NCBI GenBank assembly: GCA_033060915.1
Contig: CM065378.1
Location: forward strand, 54,356,001-54,420,000
DNA from: Euryodendron excelsum
Taxonomy: Eukaryota; Streptophyta; Magnoliopsida; Ericales; Pentaphylacaceae
DNA length: 64,000 nucleotides
Direction: 5' to 3'
In this document: positions 1 through 12,389 of the stretch, one piece after another
How the letters are laid out: the number at the start of each line of letters is the position of its first letter
Numbering within the stretch: the first letter of the stretch is position 1
Program-made: the position numbers and the translations under genes
The notes under the pieces: generated by a model
Told to the model about the DNA's origin: nothing
The model's database searches: none
Seen by the model: the letters and a program-made list of their open reading frames with translations, nothing else

Positions 1-1375
1 AGTCCGAGGTCGATCCACAGGGAACACAAGAAATAAACTTTATGAATAAGGTCTGCAATCAGGATAAAATAATAATGAACTCAGAATCAATTAAAATTGC
101 AGAAAAAAGTTCAAAAAGAAAATAAAAATCAATTGTTTGAGATGATTGATCTAAATTATTCAACAATAAAATGAAACTAATTTTAAGGAATTTGTTCAAA
201 TATGATAAAAGGTCTTAGCAGGGTTTTGATCCAGTAATAGGCCTACAAATAGGTTCCCATGATAGTTTTGATTAAAGAAACTCAAGATTTGGTTACCCTT
301 TCTGAGTTGATATTCAGTTATTTCCTAGTGTTCATACCAGGGTCCCATTCATACATGTCCCAGTTTATAAACCTGTCTACAAGGTATATTTGAAGCTTAA
401 TCAAGAACAGTAGATTTCTAAAGTACTCTTAATAGGAATATATATGCAATTATAATCAATATCCTTATCAGAAATTCTAGGTATACATGTCTCTGCTTGC
501 AAATCAGTCTATACATACATGCTAGATATGATCAAGAATATTGTTTTCGAAGATATTCATGGGCAAAAAAATGAAGCTTGGTCCAAGTTCTTAAAATCTT
601 GTAAAATAAATAACTATCTTGAATCTCTACCTGTAATCTAATTACTTTCTCAACCCATACTAAGAACAGATTTAGTTACTAGAAAACATGATAAAGAGTG
701 CAAGAATGAAAATAAGAATTAAAGAAATAAAACGTTGCATTAAAGAAATCTAATCTAAAATTCACAATACGAATAAGAAAGAAAACTAAAGATAAAAACT
801 AAAGAGTAAAGATGCTCCCTTGAAAGATGAAAAGATTCATAGCTTCCAAAGAATTGGATGATTCCTCCTTCCAAACCCTAGAAAAACCCTAGAATTCTTC
901 TCCTCCTTCAGAACATAGAACTCCTAAACCTATTCTACTACTTACTAATCTATATCTAACTAAAAAGTGAATAAATATATCTATCCCGTCGTCAGTCGTA
1001 CGGACGACTTCTACCGAGTGCTCAAATGGGCTGGGTGACGTCACAAAAATTGTAGGTCTCAAAAAATTATATAAAATTGAAATATTATGGGCTTGAATTG
1101 CCTTTCTGGTTCGCAAGATATGAGCTTCCAAAGTTTCAGCTTTGCATGCTTTAGTAGCTTGTACCACAGCTTCAGTAGCTTATACCTTGACAGTAACCTC
1201 TTGAAACTTGTGATCAAATTGCATTCGAAATCACTCAATTTAAGCTCAAAACCTACACAAAGCATAATAAACTTAATTAATATCAAAACATAACTAAAAA
1301 GACATATATAACCATAAACTAATGCTAACAAAGTACTAATTAAGGCAGTATAATTGTACTTTTGAAGTACAATCA
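1..1375 (-). mobile_element. LTR of a gypsy-like retrotransposon, minus strand
   Basis: Read on the minus strand, this stretch begins TGATTGTACTTC at 1375 and opens with a 9-bp-arm stem-loop (arms 1353-1361 and 1365-1373), the same layout as the LTR starts at 53335, 54540 and 36725. About 350 bp in there is a CG-rich cluster (GTCGTACGGACGAC near 990-1005), followed in minus orientation by an AT-rich TATA-like stretch. Position 1 onward (GTCGATCCACAGGGAA) is, in reverse, the kind of sequence that closes many plant gypsy LTRs. The PBS side would lie left of the window, so I cannot tell whether this is a solo LTR or a 5' LTR. No polypurine tract is obvious beyond 1376. No coding capacity. Confidence 0.6.
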
Positions 1376-1542
1376 TTTGGCTTTTGGAATTCAAACTAAA
1401 GGTTCAGCTAGTGAGATATGGATGACACCAGAGACTTCAACCAAAAAATGAGACCAAGCCACATGTCAAAAGGGGACAAACTGCTCAAACAACGATCCAT
1501 CAAAACTGATATAGGGATATAAGAAGTTACAGGCAAGTTCTA

Positions 1543-3006
1543 GTGGATCCAAACAAAAAACAAGATACTAAGCCGACCTTGCATGATAAGGTAATTGAGG
1601 TGGACAAAACTGATATTGAATGGTTGAAAAATTGCATAATTGGTCACCCAAGAGATACTAAGAGCATGTTTAGCATTCAGGAGGCTATAAGGAGTGAAGG
1701 TGTGCTTGATATTTGTTTGATTTATTTAGGGGATAACAAAATGTTATTGCAATTTCCTGATGAAGTAGTGAAATCAAATTACTCAGAAAATGGGCGTGAA
1801 TGGTTATACCAATGGTTCTCATCTTTGTATGAATGGTCTTATAAGGAGTTCGACCTTACCAGAAGATCATGGTTGCAAATCAAGGGAGTGCCACTACATG
1901 CGTGGAGTAAGGAAACTTTTAACAAAATCAGAAGTCTTTGGGGAGAGGTTTTATCGGTTGATGGTAATACCTCAAATAGATCAAATTTGGAGGTGGGCAG
2001 AATTCTAATTCAAACTGAATCCAAGCATGCTATTGATGAAACTATTAAAGTAATAGTGGGGAACTTCAGTTATTCAGTCCAGATTCGGGAAGTTGATTTT
2101 TATCAGCCATATTTTTTTAACAATAACAGCAAGTTGGCTTCTGATTCTAAAGATGATTCAGAGTCTCCAGTTGATGTCGTGGAGAATTCGGTCAGCTCTG
2201 AAGGAATTGCCAACAGCCCTTTGATGATAAAGAAGATAAATGATAGTCCTTGCCCCAACTTGGTTTGGTCAGGTACGGTAGCTCAGAAGGAGATGTTGCT
2301 GGAGGAGGAAGATGAAGCTGACATAGCAAACATGAGCCAAGTGGATGAATCATTAGTAGGTGAAGGGGGAGACAACAAATTAGTAGAAGGAAATTTCCCA
2401 ACCACCTTGGGGAATGTTACAGAAGCTATTCCTCAACCACCAGCTCTCTCCAATAATATTTGTAATGATCCTCATTCTCAATTAGAGAAGTATGTGAGTC
2501 CCTCAATTGATGTAGTGGCTGGGACCCTTGATCACAACATCTTAGATGAGGCTATCCAAGTCCATAGTTCGTGTGCAATGTCAAAACAGTCTCAAAGGCC
2601 CAAGTTGAAAGGTGATTCTCCAGAAGTTACATCTTCAGCTCAGAATAAGAAAAAGCCCCGAAGCAAGCTTAGGAAGAAAATATCCAAGATAGTTTCTCTC
2701 AAATCGAAGGATGGAGCAAAAAATAAGGTGCCCTCTGGAAGGAAAAACAAACAGATTGATTACCCCCAGTCATCAGGGTCATCTCCTACAACATCTTCCC
2801 TTCCTTTAGATAACATTAGAAACAGAAATGTCATCATGTTAAAAGAGTTAGAATTCACAATTCAAAAGGAAGCAGAGGAAACAATTTCAGTTGGAAAGAT
2901 GGTGGGTATCAACTTTAAAGATAATGAAAAAAGCATCTGCAATTTATTGTGCTCCAAGGAATGGAAAGAGAATCCTCACTCAAGGGGAATAGGCACTGGA
3001 TCTTGA
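1543..3006 (+). CDS. LINE ORF1 protein, DUF4283-like RNA-binding N-terminus
   Basis: A 487-codon open frame with no internal stop. The first ~190 residues read like the DUF4283 domain of plant LINE/gag-like proteins (WLKNCIIGHP near the start; EFDLTRRSWLQIKGVPLHAW around residues 105-124; LEVGRILIQT around 150). In plant L1 elements this protein is thought to bind the element RNA. The remaining ~290 residues are low complexity: acidic and serine-rich, then a lysine-rich patch (KKKPRSKLRKK) that could bind nucleic acid. I see no CCHC knuckle. The frame begins at a GTG with an in-frame TGA 33 bases upstream (1507-1509) and no nearby ATG. The MDPNK-like start suggests an ATG decayed to GTG. It ends 40 bases before ORF2, the usual tight spacing. 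Confidence 0.75.
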   Translation: MDPNKKQDTKPTLHDKVIEVDKTDIEWLKNCIIGHPRDTKSMFSIQEAIRSEGVLDICLIYLGDNKMLLQFPDEVVKSNYSENGREWLYQWFSSLYEWSYKEFDLTRRSWLQIKGVPLHAWSKETFNKIRSLWGEVLSVDGNTSNRSNLEVGRILIQTESKHAIDETIKVIVGNFSYSVQIREVDFYQPYFFNNNSKLASDSKDDSESPVDVVENSVSSEGIANSPLMIKKINDSPCPNLVWSGTVAQKEMLLEEEDEADIANMSQVDESLVGEGGDNKLVEGNFPTTLGNVTEAIPQPPALSNNICNDPHSQLEKYVSPSIDVVAGTLDHNILDEAIQVHSSCAMSKQSQRPKLKGDSPEVTSSAQNKKKPRSKLRKKISKIVSLKSKDGAKNKVPSGRKNKQIDYPQSSGSSPTTSSLPLDNIRNRNVIMLKELEFTIQKEAEETISVGKMVGINFKDNEKSICNLLCSKEWKENPHSRGIGTGS

Positions 3007-3046
3007 CTCTTTAGTCCTGTTATTAAGGAGTTTGAAGTTGTTCATA

Positions 3047-6000
3047 ATGAAAATATTATCATGGAACGTAAGAGGTTTGGGCAGATGTGAAAAGAGGAGA
3101 ATGGTGAAAAAGTTATGCAGGAGCAAGCAGGTTGACATTCTGTTATTACAGGAAACAAAATGAACTCAGTGTGATGAAAAGAAAGTTAGATCAGTATGGA
3201 AGGGTGGCAATTTTGATTGGAAAGCAGTAAATTCAATTGGAGCATCTGGAGGTCTTCTTTGTGTTTGGAATACAAATATGTTTTTCACATCTAATCTTGT
3301 TGTTCATAAGCATTTCATTATTCTAAAAGGGAAATTCCAGAATAGGGTTGAGTGCTCTATTGCCAGTGTTTATGGTCCAAATGAGGAGGAAGAAAGAAAA
3401 GAGATTTGGAGGTCATTAACTAGTCTTAGGGGAAGTTGCAATCTACCATGGTGCATTGGGGGGCGATTTTGATGAAATCTTAAAAATAGGAGAAAGAACA
3501 GGGTGCTTTAGAGTCAATTCAGGTATAAGAAACTTCAATAAATTCTTGGAAGAAGCTGAGCTGATGGACTTGCCTCTAATTGGTAGAAGGTTTACCTGGT
3601 CCAACCTCCAAGTAAAGGAAGTTTGGAGTAGACTTGATAGATTCCTGGTATGTAATGGATGGCTATAATAGTTTAAATGTTCTCAATGGGGTCTTTCAAG
3701 GCTTTTATCAAACCACTGCCCTATATTACTATTAGATGAAGAACATGATTGCGGGCCTAAACCTTTTAAGCTTTTCGACACTTGGTATAGCAAAAAGTCC
3801 TTCAAGGAAGTGGTTGATAAGGAATGGAAGTCGCTTTCCTTCTCTGGTTGGGCTGGTTTCAAACTTTGCAATAAATTACAGACTCTTAAAAAAAGGATCA
3901 AAATATGGAATTCTGAGGTCAATGGTAATGTATTGGATAGAGTGGGGCAGCTTGAAAAGGAGGTGGGCAATATTGATAAAGCAGCTGAAGATGATATAAA
4001 CAATTCAGAGATCAAAAAGGAAAGAAGAAAGCTGGTTGGAAAGTTATGGAAGGCTAACAGAGATGCTGAAAGTATGCAAAGGCAAAAATCAAGGATGTTA
4101 TGGCTAAGGAAAGGAGATGCAAATACTAAGTTTTTTCATGCTGCAGCAAACAGGAGATTCAGGAAAAATTATATTAGTTCTATTGTAAAAGATGGGATAT
4201 TGATTTCTGATCCAAGAGGTGTTAAAGAAGAAGCTTTTCAACATTTTAAATCTATCTTCACGGAAGAATATATGCTCAGACCACAACTAGAAGGCCCGAC
4301 TCAAAGTAGTCTTAGTATGGAAAGCAGGGAAATGCTAACTGAAAAGTTTAGAGAGGAAGAAGTATTCCAAGCCTTATGTGGATGTGAAGGGGGGAAAGCC
4401 CCAGGTCTAGATGGGTACAATTTTAATTTCTTAAAAAAGTTTTGGGCATTGCTTAAGTCTGAGGTAATGGAGTTCCTACTAGAGTTTCAATTGAATGAAA
4501 AACTGACTAGGGGCTTAAATTCATCTTTCATAGCTTTAATCCCAAAAACTGAAAATCCTGAATCTTTCTACCATTACAGACCCATCAATTTATTTAGTTC
4601 TATGTATAAGCTGCTTGCAAAGTGCCTAGCTAATAGGCTTAAAAAGGTGATGGCAGAAATTATTGGGGTTTCTCAAAATGCATTCATCAAGGGAAGAAAT
4701 ATAGCAAATGGTGTGTTAATTGCCAGTGAAATTCTTCATGATTGGAAGATTCAAAATTGCAAGGGTGTGGCTTTAAAACTAGATTTTGAAAAAGCATTTG
4801 ATTCGCTGAATTGGGATTTTTTTTTCCATGATGGACAAGATGGGATTTTGCTCAACCTGGTGTGCTTGGATCAAAGAATGCATTTCCTTAGCTCGGATTT
4901 CAGTGCTGGTGAATGGATCACCCTCCAATGAATTCAAAGTTGAAAGAGGTATAAGGCAAGGTGATCCCCTCTCTCCCTTCTTATTCATTATAGCAGCTGA
5001 AGGTCTTAATTTACTGCTAAATAGAGCTACTGCTTTAAACTTAGTTAATGGCACCAAAATTGGAAGAGATGAAATCCATGTTCTTCAACTTCAATATGCT
5101 GATGACACCATCTATTTTAATGATGCCAATATTGGTGAACTCAGAAATTTCAAAAGGATCTTAAGATGTTATAAACTTCTTTCTGGTTTGAAAATTAATT
5201 TTTCAAAAAGCAGTGTTTATGGAATGGGAACTAATGAGGTATTTATGAAGTCTATAGCAAAGCTTTTTAGGTGCAGAATTGGTAGATTCCCTATCCATTA
5301 TCTTGGGTTACCAGTAGGCCCACATAAATTTAATATAAAAGATTAAAAAAGTGTCCTAGATAGGTTGAGGCAGAATCTATCCAAGTGGAAGAGGTCTCAA
5401 TTATCTATTGGGGGTAGAATCACACTACTAAGATCAACCTTGTCTAGCCTTTCTCTGTATTTCCTTTCAATCTTCAAAATGCTTGCAAATGTTAGAAAAG
5501 AAATCGAAAAGTTTATGAGAGGTTTTTTTTGGGGGGATAGTGCCTTTAAGAAAAAGAAACATCTACTAAAGTGGGATAAAGTAACTCTTTCTAAAGATTA
5601 TGGAGGCCTTGGCGTTAGGCCTTTAAAGCTCATGAATGCTACTATGCTCTCAAAGTGGTGGTGGAGGTTTAGGTCTGAAAAAGATGCCTTATGGAGGAAA
5701 CTGATATGTAGTAAGTATAAGTTGGATGGAGTTAGATGGCTTCCTTATGCAGGTATTTCCTCAAAATCCTCTACTATTTGGAAAGATTTTCTTGAATTGA
5801 GCTCTGAGCAAAATCCTTATGGTAAGGTTTTATCAAAAAATATTCGAATTAGTGTCGGTTCAGGAAATGCTACACTATTCTGGTATGAACCTTGGCTATT
5901 TTCTGGACCTAATTCATCTCAGTTAGTGATAAAGGGGAAGCCTAAGGAGCTCTAGTAGCAGATCTAGCAATGGTGCAAGCTGATAATTCAGTTATTTGGG

Positions 6001-6715
6001 ATTTGAAATTTAAAAGGGCTCTAAGAGTATGGGAGGAGGATCTAAAGAGACTATTTTTACTGTTACAGTCCTCCTTTGTGGTATCCCAAAAAGGTGATAA
6101 AATCATTTGAAAGGCAGAGTCCTCAAATATATTTTCTGTGAAATTTTTTTGTCAAGTTTTTTAATCATGTGGGAACCATTCTCGTTGGCCATTCCCTTTC
6201 ATTTGGAAAAATGCAGCCCTATTGAAGATTCAGGTTTTTGGATGGCTTGCTCTTCAAAGAAGAATTTGCTCATCAGTCCTTTTGCAATATAGAGGTATAC
6301 TTTTCCCCTCTGTAGATGTTAGATATGTCTTATGTCTGGATGCAAATGAATGTGTTGATCATTTGTTGCTTACATGTAAAACATCATGGTTGATATGGTC
6401 TTCTATCCTAAATTGGTGGGGTATCCAATGGGTGGTTCCTGGAGAAATTAAAACAATGGCAAGGTGGTGGTTTTCTATTATAACTTCAGGGTTTGGAAGA
6501 ATTATTTGGAGATCACTATTTCTGGTTATTATTTGGAATATTTGGCTCCTTTGAAATGGTATAATTTTTTAGGAAGAGCTAAGGATTGGGTTGAGTCCGT
6601 TCATTCAATCAAGCTGCATACTGCTATGTGGGTGAAAGCTTCTTTGAAGGACAATGCATTCTCAGTAGAAGAATTCATGTTTAACATTCAGGGAGTGAGG
6701 TCCCTTAGTTATTAA
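3047..6715 (+). pseudogene. LINE ORF2: endonuclease, reverse transcriptase, zf-RVT (broken)
   Basis: ORF2 encodes the endonuclease and reverse transcriptase for target-primed reverse transcription. It starts MKILSWNVRGLG at 3047, the standard APE-endonuclease opening, and hits TGA at codon 39 (3161). The endonuclease continues in frame to about 3460, where a run of G (GGGGGG before CGATTTTGATG) shifts the frame at the GGDFDE catalytic motif. Two adjacent stops lie at 3667-3672, just before the SNHCPIL motif. Reverse transcriptase follows: PGLDGYNF about 4400, RPINLF about 4577, a frameshift in a T run at about 4817-4825, then the polymerase motif YADD at 5095-5106. A stop at 5344 is followed by the connection domain and a zf-RVT-like region (about 6200-6550). 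The disruptions rule out function in cis. Confidence 0.92.
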
Positions 6716-6901
6716 TTTCCTTTTGATATGTATGGCTTCAGTTGGTCTCTTACCAACTTATTCTCTTTCCTTTTGGCATATTGTCCCTTTGTTTTGCTAC
6801 TTCTTCTATGTTTTTGGTCTGACCTGATTTGGTTATCCACCTCAGTGAAGCCTTGTTTCTGTATCTTCATTCTCATTTCAATGAAGTTTTCTTTTGTTGA
6901 T

Positions 6902-6921
6902 AAAAAAAAAAAAAAAAAAAA
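6902..6921 (+). other. poly(A) tail of the LINE
   Basis: Twenty uninterrupted A after GTTGATA mark the 3' end of the LINE. Such a long uninterrupted tail suggests the insertion is not extremely old, despite the frameshifts upstream. Confidence 0.85.
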
Positions 6922-6984
6922 CGCCTCTTCTCATTCTTAATGTTCTTTGTGGCTATTGCTGAGAAAGAAAGTATGCAAATTTTT

Positions 6985-7535
6985 TATAGTTAATTATACT
7001 TTACATTTTTGTACTTTAAACTAAATCTTATTTTAAGATCATTATTTTATTTACAACAATTAAACCCTTATATTTTTAATTTGTTTGTAATGTCAACCTC
7101 ATATTTGTAAAATAAACAAAAAGATTTGCAGAAGACAAGAAGGTGACCTTTTTTTAAGAAACTAATAAATTCAGCACATTTCCTTGCCAAAGCTATATGT
7201 ATATCGCACATAAGTTAAATTGGAGACTTTACATGAACCATAATTACATTATATACTTCACAAAGTTGATTACATTATTGATTTTGGAGTGATTTAAGAT
7301 AAATTTATAGTAGATCATGAAGGAAGTGGCAAAATTTTACATATTTATCCTTTAAAAAAGGTCATGCAGTTGTTATATCTGAACTTTTTGTCTATTTTTC
7401 TAATACAAGTTAACAGAAGATTGATATTACAATTAATTAAAAGTGTAAGGGTTTAATTAGTACAAATAAAAATAAAAATCCTGCAGTGAAATTTAATATA
7501 AAGTATAAGGGTGTTAAATATAACTAATTCAAAAT
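6985..7535. mobile_element. Foldback/MITE-like element with ~115-bp imperfect inverted repeats
   Basis: The left arm (about 6987-7103, containing AATTAAACCCTTATATTTTT) is the imperfect reverse complement of the right arm (about 7416-7535, containing AAAAGTGTAAGGGTTTAATT). About 310 bp of non-coding sequence separate the arms. Size, AT-richness and arms fit a non-autonomous DNA transposon. Exact ends and target duplication are uncertain and I cannot name a superfamily. Confidence 0.6.
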
Positions 7536-7795
7536 TATATAAAAGTCAAGTTGACTGTTGAAGCCAACTTGCACATTGTGGCATGAAATTATAGAGAAAA
7601 ATGCGATGTTGGTCATGGTTGTTGATGCATATAGTCGAAAAATGATTGACTTTCACACCTTATATATGCACCCAACCAAAAATTCCTCAATGAAGAATCC
7701 TAGCAATGCAATCAGTGTAAAATGACTCTGTTATGAGTTATTTGAACATAAATTACGCATCAATTATGGGCATAAGGCCATGTGGATGACTGCAT

Positions 7796-7817
7796 ATGTA
7801 TATATATATATATATAT
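7796..7817. repeat. (TA)n microsatellite
   Basis: About eleven TA units immediately before the E-like sequence. Confidence 0.85.
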
Positions 7818-7829
7818 TTTTGAAGCGAC

Positions 7830-8060
7830 TCCAAAGATTCAAGGGTGGGGCAGTTGGGGGTCCATTAATTGACGCATGAGTAAGCATTTTCTTCCTGCAC
7901 TAGGACAGGCACTATACAATAAAGGATAAGTTTTATATCCTTTGCAATACTAGTTTATCCGCATTGGAAAAAGAAAATAAAATACATATTTGCTATGTTA
8001 AGTAAAAGTTTGTTTTTTTCAGTTAATCCATGCACAATAGGTCATGAACTGTGATATATC
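7830..8060 (+). repeat. Repeat E, diverged third copy
   Basis: It shares ordered blocks with 40990-41215 and 48985-49140: GGGGCAGTTGGGGGTCCATTA, GAGTAAGCATTTTC, CCTGCA, GGATAAGTTTTAT, TGCTATGTTAAG and GTTAATCC. Divergence is high, with several indels. The nature of the repeat is unknown; see the E copies below. Confidence 0.65.
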
Positions 8061-9295
8061 GATCAGTCTCCCATACCCAACACTAGTATAACACTTTTAG
8101 GAGAATCCAGCAAATTAATTTGAATCTGTGATGGTTGCATAGGTTTCCTTCTGAGAGAAGTACAAATGATTATAGATCCAAAGTTAAGCGCAAATTACAA
8201 CTTAGCGAAGGAGAAGAAAAAGTCTCGTGTGCCAAAAATAAGAAACCGGGTAGACTTCTCCGTCCAGAAAAGCTTCATGCTAGTGGTTTAGAATTTTACT
8301 TCACTATATTTATTGCTCAAGAAAATAACCATGCACTTGACTTCCTCCAAGTTTATTCTACTAATTGATTCACCCAAATCAATTTATGCCCAATAAAAAC
8401 CATTAATTCTAGCAAACATATCAACCTTGGGAACCCAGTGCACAAAGCAACTGACAAAGATATAGGCAATTCCCATTGGGAAAAAAAAAAACTAAAATTA
8501 ATAATAAAAACAAAAGAAAAAGAAAAAGATTATGTTTACTTTGATTTTAATCATGCATGTTTGTCCTTAATGAATTTTTAAATTACTGAAATCAGCAAGG
8601 TCGGGCTCCTCAAGCAATGTGAATCAAAATCAATGTATAACTAACAAACCCTCGAACAGTCATTAACTTTCATCTTTACAAAAAATCAGTAGTAAATGTC
8701 GCTGTGATGAATAATGAGTCGCTGGTTAGGTATGTTTGTTTGTCTTGAAATCACTTTTGAAAACATATTCTGTATTTCAAATTGTAATATGATAATTTCC
8801 TTTCTTTTTTCTTCTTTTTGTTATTCCATAATAGGTTTAAAGTAGGATGTTTTGCGAGTAGGAAATGTGTTAAACATCTTACGTGGATCCAACTTTCCCA
8901 ACTTAGTACCTAACAAAATAATTTTTGGGAAAATTAGACTGATTATGAGTAAAAAAGAAAAAAAAATCAATATATTTTGCAATGTTGTTATTATTATTAC
9001 TATGTGTCAAACCATGCATTGCACAGGGAATAGGGCATATTCAAATCCACAATAGAAATGTTATAAAAAATTAATCTATAAAATATTATAAAATCTAAAT
9101 CATGCATAAAATTATTAAGTAGTTGAATCTTTTAGTGAGCTATTTTATAAATAAAAACCAAATATATCTTATTAATTTTGAAGTTGTTCAATAAAACTCA
9201 AAAAATCCTATTCATGATATCAACTATTATTTGGTGGGTTTTGATATCAACTATTATTTTAAATAAAAATTAAATGTAGTGGACAATTTAAAAAG

Positions 9296-9709
9296 TGTAC
9301 TTTAAAAGTGCAATCTACGTGCCTTAATTAGTTCTTTCTTAGACTTAGAGTAAGATTAATTGTATAGTTTTAGTCTTTATATGTATCTAACTTGTAATGG
9401 TTTATGAAAACAGGAATCCTAGCTTAAAAAAAGGCAAAATTGGACAAAAGTGTAATAATTGTTTGAACGGTAGAAACAGGTGTTCGAATGCACGTTTGAA
9501 CGGTGGAGTACAACGTTCAAACGATACGGAGGACCGTTCAAACGATGCATCAAATAGTGTTCTACGTCATAAACTACTGCGGCTTGTTTTTCCCATCAAA
9601 ATCAGGTTTGAAGAGTATTCGAAGATTCTGTAGCCTGTTCTAACTGTCAGAAGTAAGTCAGATGGGCGTTCGAACGCCCATTCGAACGCCAAAGGAGATC
9701 ATTTGAACG
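9296..9709 (+). mobile_element. LTR D1, 5' portion (split by a 28-kb nest)
   Basis: It matches LTR D2 at 53335 onward from its first bases (TGTACTTTAAAAGTGCAATC here, TGTACTCTAAAAGTGCAATC there). Shared blocks include TAATTAGTTCTTTCTTAGAC, ATCCTAGCTTAAAAA and TTTTTCCCATCA, and both carry a cluster of TTCGAA palindromes. The match stops at 9709 after CATTTGAACG and resumes at 37987, exactly where D2 continues, so this LTR was interrupted by the nested insertion 9710-37986. Confidence 0.75.
9662..9681. repeat. 20-bp perfect palindrome in LTR D1
   Basis: ATGGGCGTTCGAACGCCCAT is its own reverse complement. It is the longest of several TTCGAA/TTTGAAC words between 9460 and 9709. Confidence 0.9.
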
Positions 9710-9720
9710 TGATTACACTC
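9710..9720 (+). mobile_element. Stub of the 5' LTR of Athila-like element B
   Basis: TGATTACACTC resembles the start of the A and B LTRs (TGATTACACCC at 54540, TGTAATTACACTCC at 36725). It sits between D1 and the Ogre-like LTR. The five bases before it (GAACG, 9705-9709) resemble CAACG at 37987-37991 beyond B's 3' LTR, a 4/5 match to a target-site duplication. Inferred: B inserted into D1, then the Ogre-like element inserted 11 bp into B's 5' LTR. Confidence 0.5.
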
Positions 9721-12389
9721 TATTGCGCTCCGATTTTTCACACTATCGAGATGATATGTGAAAAACACATGGTACTCTCTCATTAGAACTCATCCTCCTA
9801 TATGGATGAGTGTGATTAGATTTGAATTAGAAATTGACTTGAATAAGGGCTTTTGAAAAAAGGTTTGGAGTCGCCTCCTAACTTGACTAAGATGAGTTAG
9901 GTCACTTAAAACTAAGTGCAATTTGAAGATTAAACTTAGGGTTTTTTGGAAAGGTTTTGGAAAATTTTCTCAAGAGAGGGTTTTTGGAGAAAAATAAGTT
10001 GTTTAGCAACCTTTGAAAAGATTTAAGGCTTTTTTGAAAATAACTCCGTTTTGGTCTTTCGAAAATAGTGATTCTAAGTTCGAAGGTTGGTTACGTATAG
10101 GAAAAATACACTAGGCTATCATCCAATCCCGCTCTTGTAGTACCTACATGTCTTTTCACCTTAGGTTCACTCATTTAGAATCTTTGATTGTTCAATGTCC
10201 AATTATGTCCACTTTGAGAATTTTAGAAAGATGTTTAAGCCATCACTTTAGGGATGATATAATGCATGATATACAAATGCATGAAAAATATTTGAAAAGA
10301 GAAATTGAAATTTTGAAAAAGGTTGTGACCACACTATTAAGGGTTACCTATGTATTCATTTGTTGGGAATCAAGTCAGTCGTAGTTCGGATTCGGGTCCA
10401 ATTGAAATAGATACTTTGGAGTCTTTGGAAAGTTTGACTTGAAAATGGTTGGATTTGAACTTTGAATGAAAGATTTGAAATTGAACTTTGATTTGAAATT
10501 AATTTTGAAGTAGAACTTGGACTTATTTTGGAAAGTTGAATTGAACTTTGAAATCTTCTTAATTTGAGTTGGAATTTGAAAACCATCTTGGTTTAGAAAA
10601 GAGTCACAACATAGGGTTGAAACATGCACTTGAAATAGAAAGGTTTGATTTTCGAAAGTTTTGATTTTAGGAAAGTTTTGAATTAGAAAAGTCCCATTTT
10701 AAGAAAGACTTGATTTTGAAAAAAGGTTTGAATTAAGAAAGGTTTGGATTTGGAAAAGGTAGGTTTTGAAATTACAAAATATTAGAATTAGGAAATATTT
10801 GAAATTAGGGAAGATTTGAAAGTTTAAAATTAGGAAAGATTTTATATCTATTTCCTAAAGTTGAAGATTGGATTTTATTTTCAACAATAAATGATATGAT
10901 TTGATTTCCTATTTGAAAAAGATTTTATTTGATTTGAAGTTGAAAAGCTTTAGTTTTAGAAATCTATATGACTTTGAATTACGAAATCTATAATTTCATA
11001 TAAAAAAAAAGTTTTGAAAATCTATGATTTGATATAGAAAAAGGTTTTGAAAACCTATGGTTTGATGTAGATAGAAAACTATGATTTATTGAGGCATTTA
11101 GGGTTTCCTAACATAGACTCTAGGATTTTGACTCGAACTTCAAGACAATGAGTTTTTGGAAAGTAAATCATTGAAAGAACTTTTTTGGAAGTAGATTTAT
11201 AAAACTATTTAGAAAGAGATTTGAATATAGACTTTTACAAGTTTCTTGAATATCTCATTTTCTTAAAACGATTTCAATTATGAGAAGACTAGAACCCTTC
11301 TAGAGTTGTGATTTTGAAAACCACCAGGGTTTGAAACCCTCATATGGACTTTAGTGGTCTCTTTGAATGTAACACTTTCCTAAAACATCCCTAATCATGG
11401 AATGGCTAGAATCATCTCAGGGTTGTGATTTTTGAAAATAACTTAGGGTTTGAACCCAAATTTAGACCTTGATGATTATATTGAATATAACACTTTCTTA
11501 AAACAACCCTAACCATGGAATGACTAGAATCATCATAGGAGTATGGTTTTGAAAACAACTTTGAAAACAATTCTTTTGGATGCAAGTTTTGAAAACAATC
11601 TTTGATGCAAGTTTGAAAACACCTTTGAATATAGTATTGAATGCAATGTATAAACATGACAATTACAATGCAATAAGGACGTGAACATACAAGATTAGGC
11701 TTGACCACAAAATCAAGGGGGGCGGACCCACACCATCTTAGGAGGAACTCAAAGAAAATCCCAAACATAGTGATTCTCTTTAAGACCTTCCTAGGTATGA
11801 ACTAGGAGATCCCTTATTTCAAGCATTCAAGAAGAGAAGGTAGAAGATGTGGATTAAAATAGAAAAAAAAAACCAAATAGGTTATAAGAGAGAAGAGAGA
11901 GCAAGGGATTACATAACTAGAAACCCTACCATGTCTTCTCTTTACTTGGATTGCTTTGTTTTATTTGCTTTAATTGGACCTTAAGAGCTTTGAATATGCA
12001 GCATTTTGATCTTCAATGGATACTTGGAGGCTTGGATTTGAGTGTACAAAGTATATGGAAGCTAGGGTTTGATTATATAGAGGCTAGGGTTTGAGGAAGC
12101 CTGAGAGAATTTTAGCTCTGTTTTTAGAGTGGCAGAGTTTCTAGAGTGATTTGCGGACCTAGAATACGTAGGGGGTGGCTTGTATTTATAGGCAAACAGA
12201 ACAAGAACTGGTGCTTGTTGCAGTGGTGCCAGGTTGTTTTTAAGCTTGGCACCACTCCTAGTGGCGTCTGTCTCTTTGGGAAACTTTTGAGGTGGCAAGA
12301 AACAAATCTTTCACCCTTGTGACGTAAGGCAGAAGATATGGCCGCCTGTCATAGTGACTACCACACCATTTTTGGCCTGGTTTCGGTAA

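Larger units (their letters stand above)
1400..6921 (+). mobile_element. L1-type LINE, near full length, inactive
   Basis: A non-LTR retrotransposon with ORF1 (1543-3006), ORF2 (3047 to about 6715), a 3' UTR and a 20-residue poly(A) tail at 6902-6921. The order of ORF1, AP endonuclease, reverse transcriptase and zf-RVT zinc region is that of plant L1 elements. The 5' end is approximate. I could not find a target-site duplication: the bases after the tail (CGCCTCTTCTC) have no clear match near 1380-1540. ORF2 has a frameshift in a G run, a second in a T run and several stops, so it is dead. Confidence 0.9.
7540..9295. other. Unassigned AT-rich interval
   Basis: No gene is supported here. It contains a (TA)n run (about 7796-7817), a diverged copy of repeat E (about 7830-8060, listed separately), a 77-codon open frame at 8135-8368 with no recognisable domain, and a short direct repeat GATATCAACTATTATTT at about 9217 and 9241. 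The rest shows nothing I can name. Confidence 0.5.

Noticed and set aside
1059..1394. 111-codon minus-strand frame in the first LTR
   Set aside because: It overlaps the LTR tip hairpin and TATA-like region. Composition is that of LTR sequence and no domain is recognisable.
8135..8368. 77-codon plus-strand open frame
   Set aside because: Length is within chance expectation, there is no domain, and the sequence around it is decayed.
9005..9035. Possible Helitron 3' hairpin (CCATGCATTGCACAGGG)
   Set aside because: No CTRR end at the right distance and no TC start upstream.
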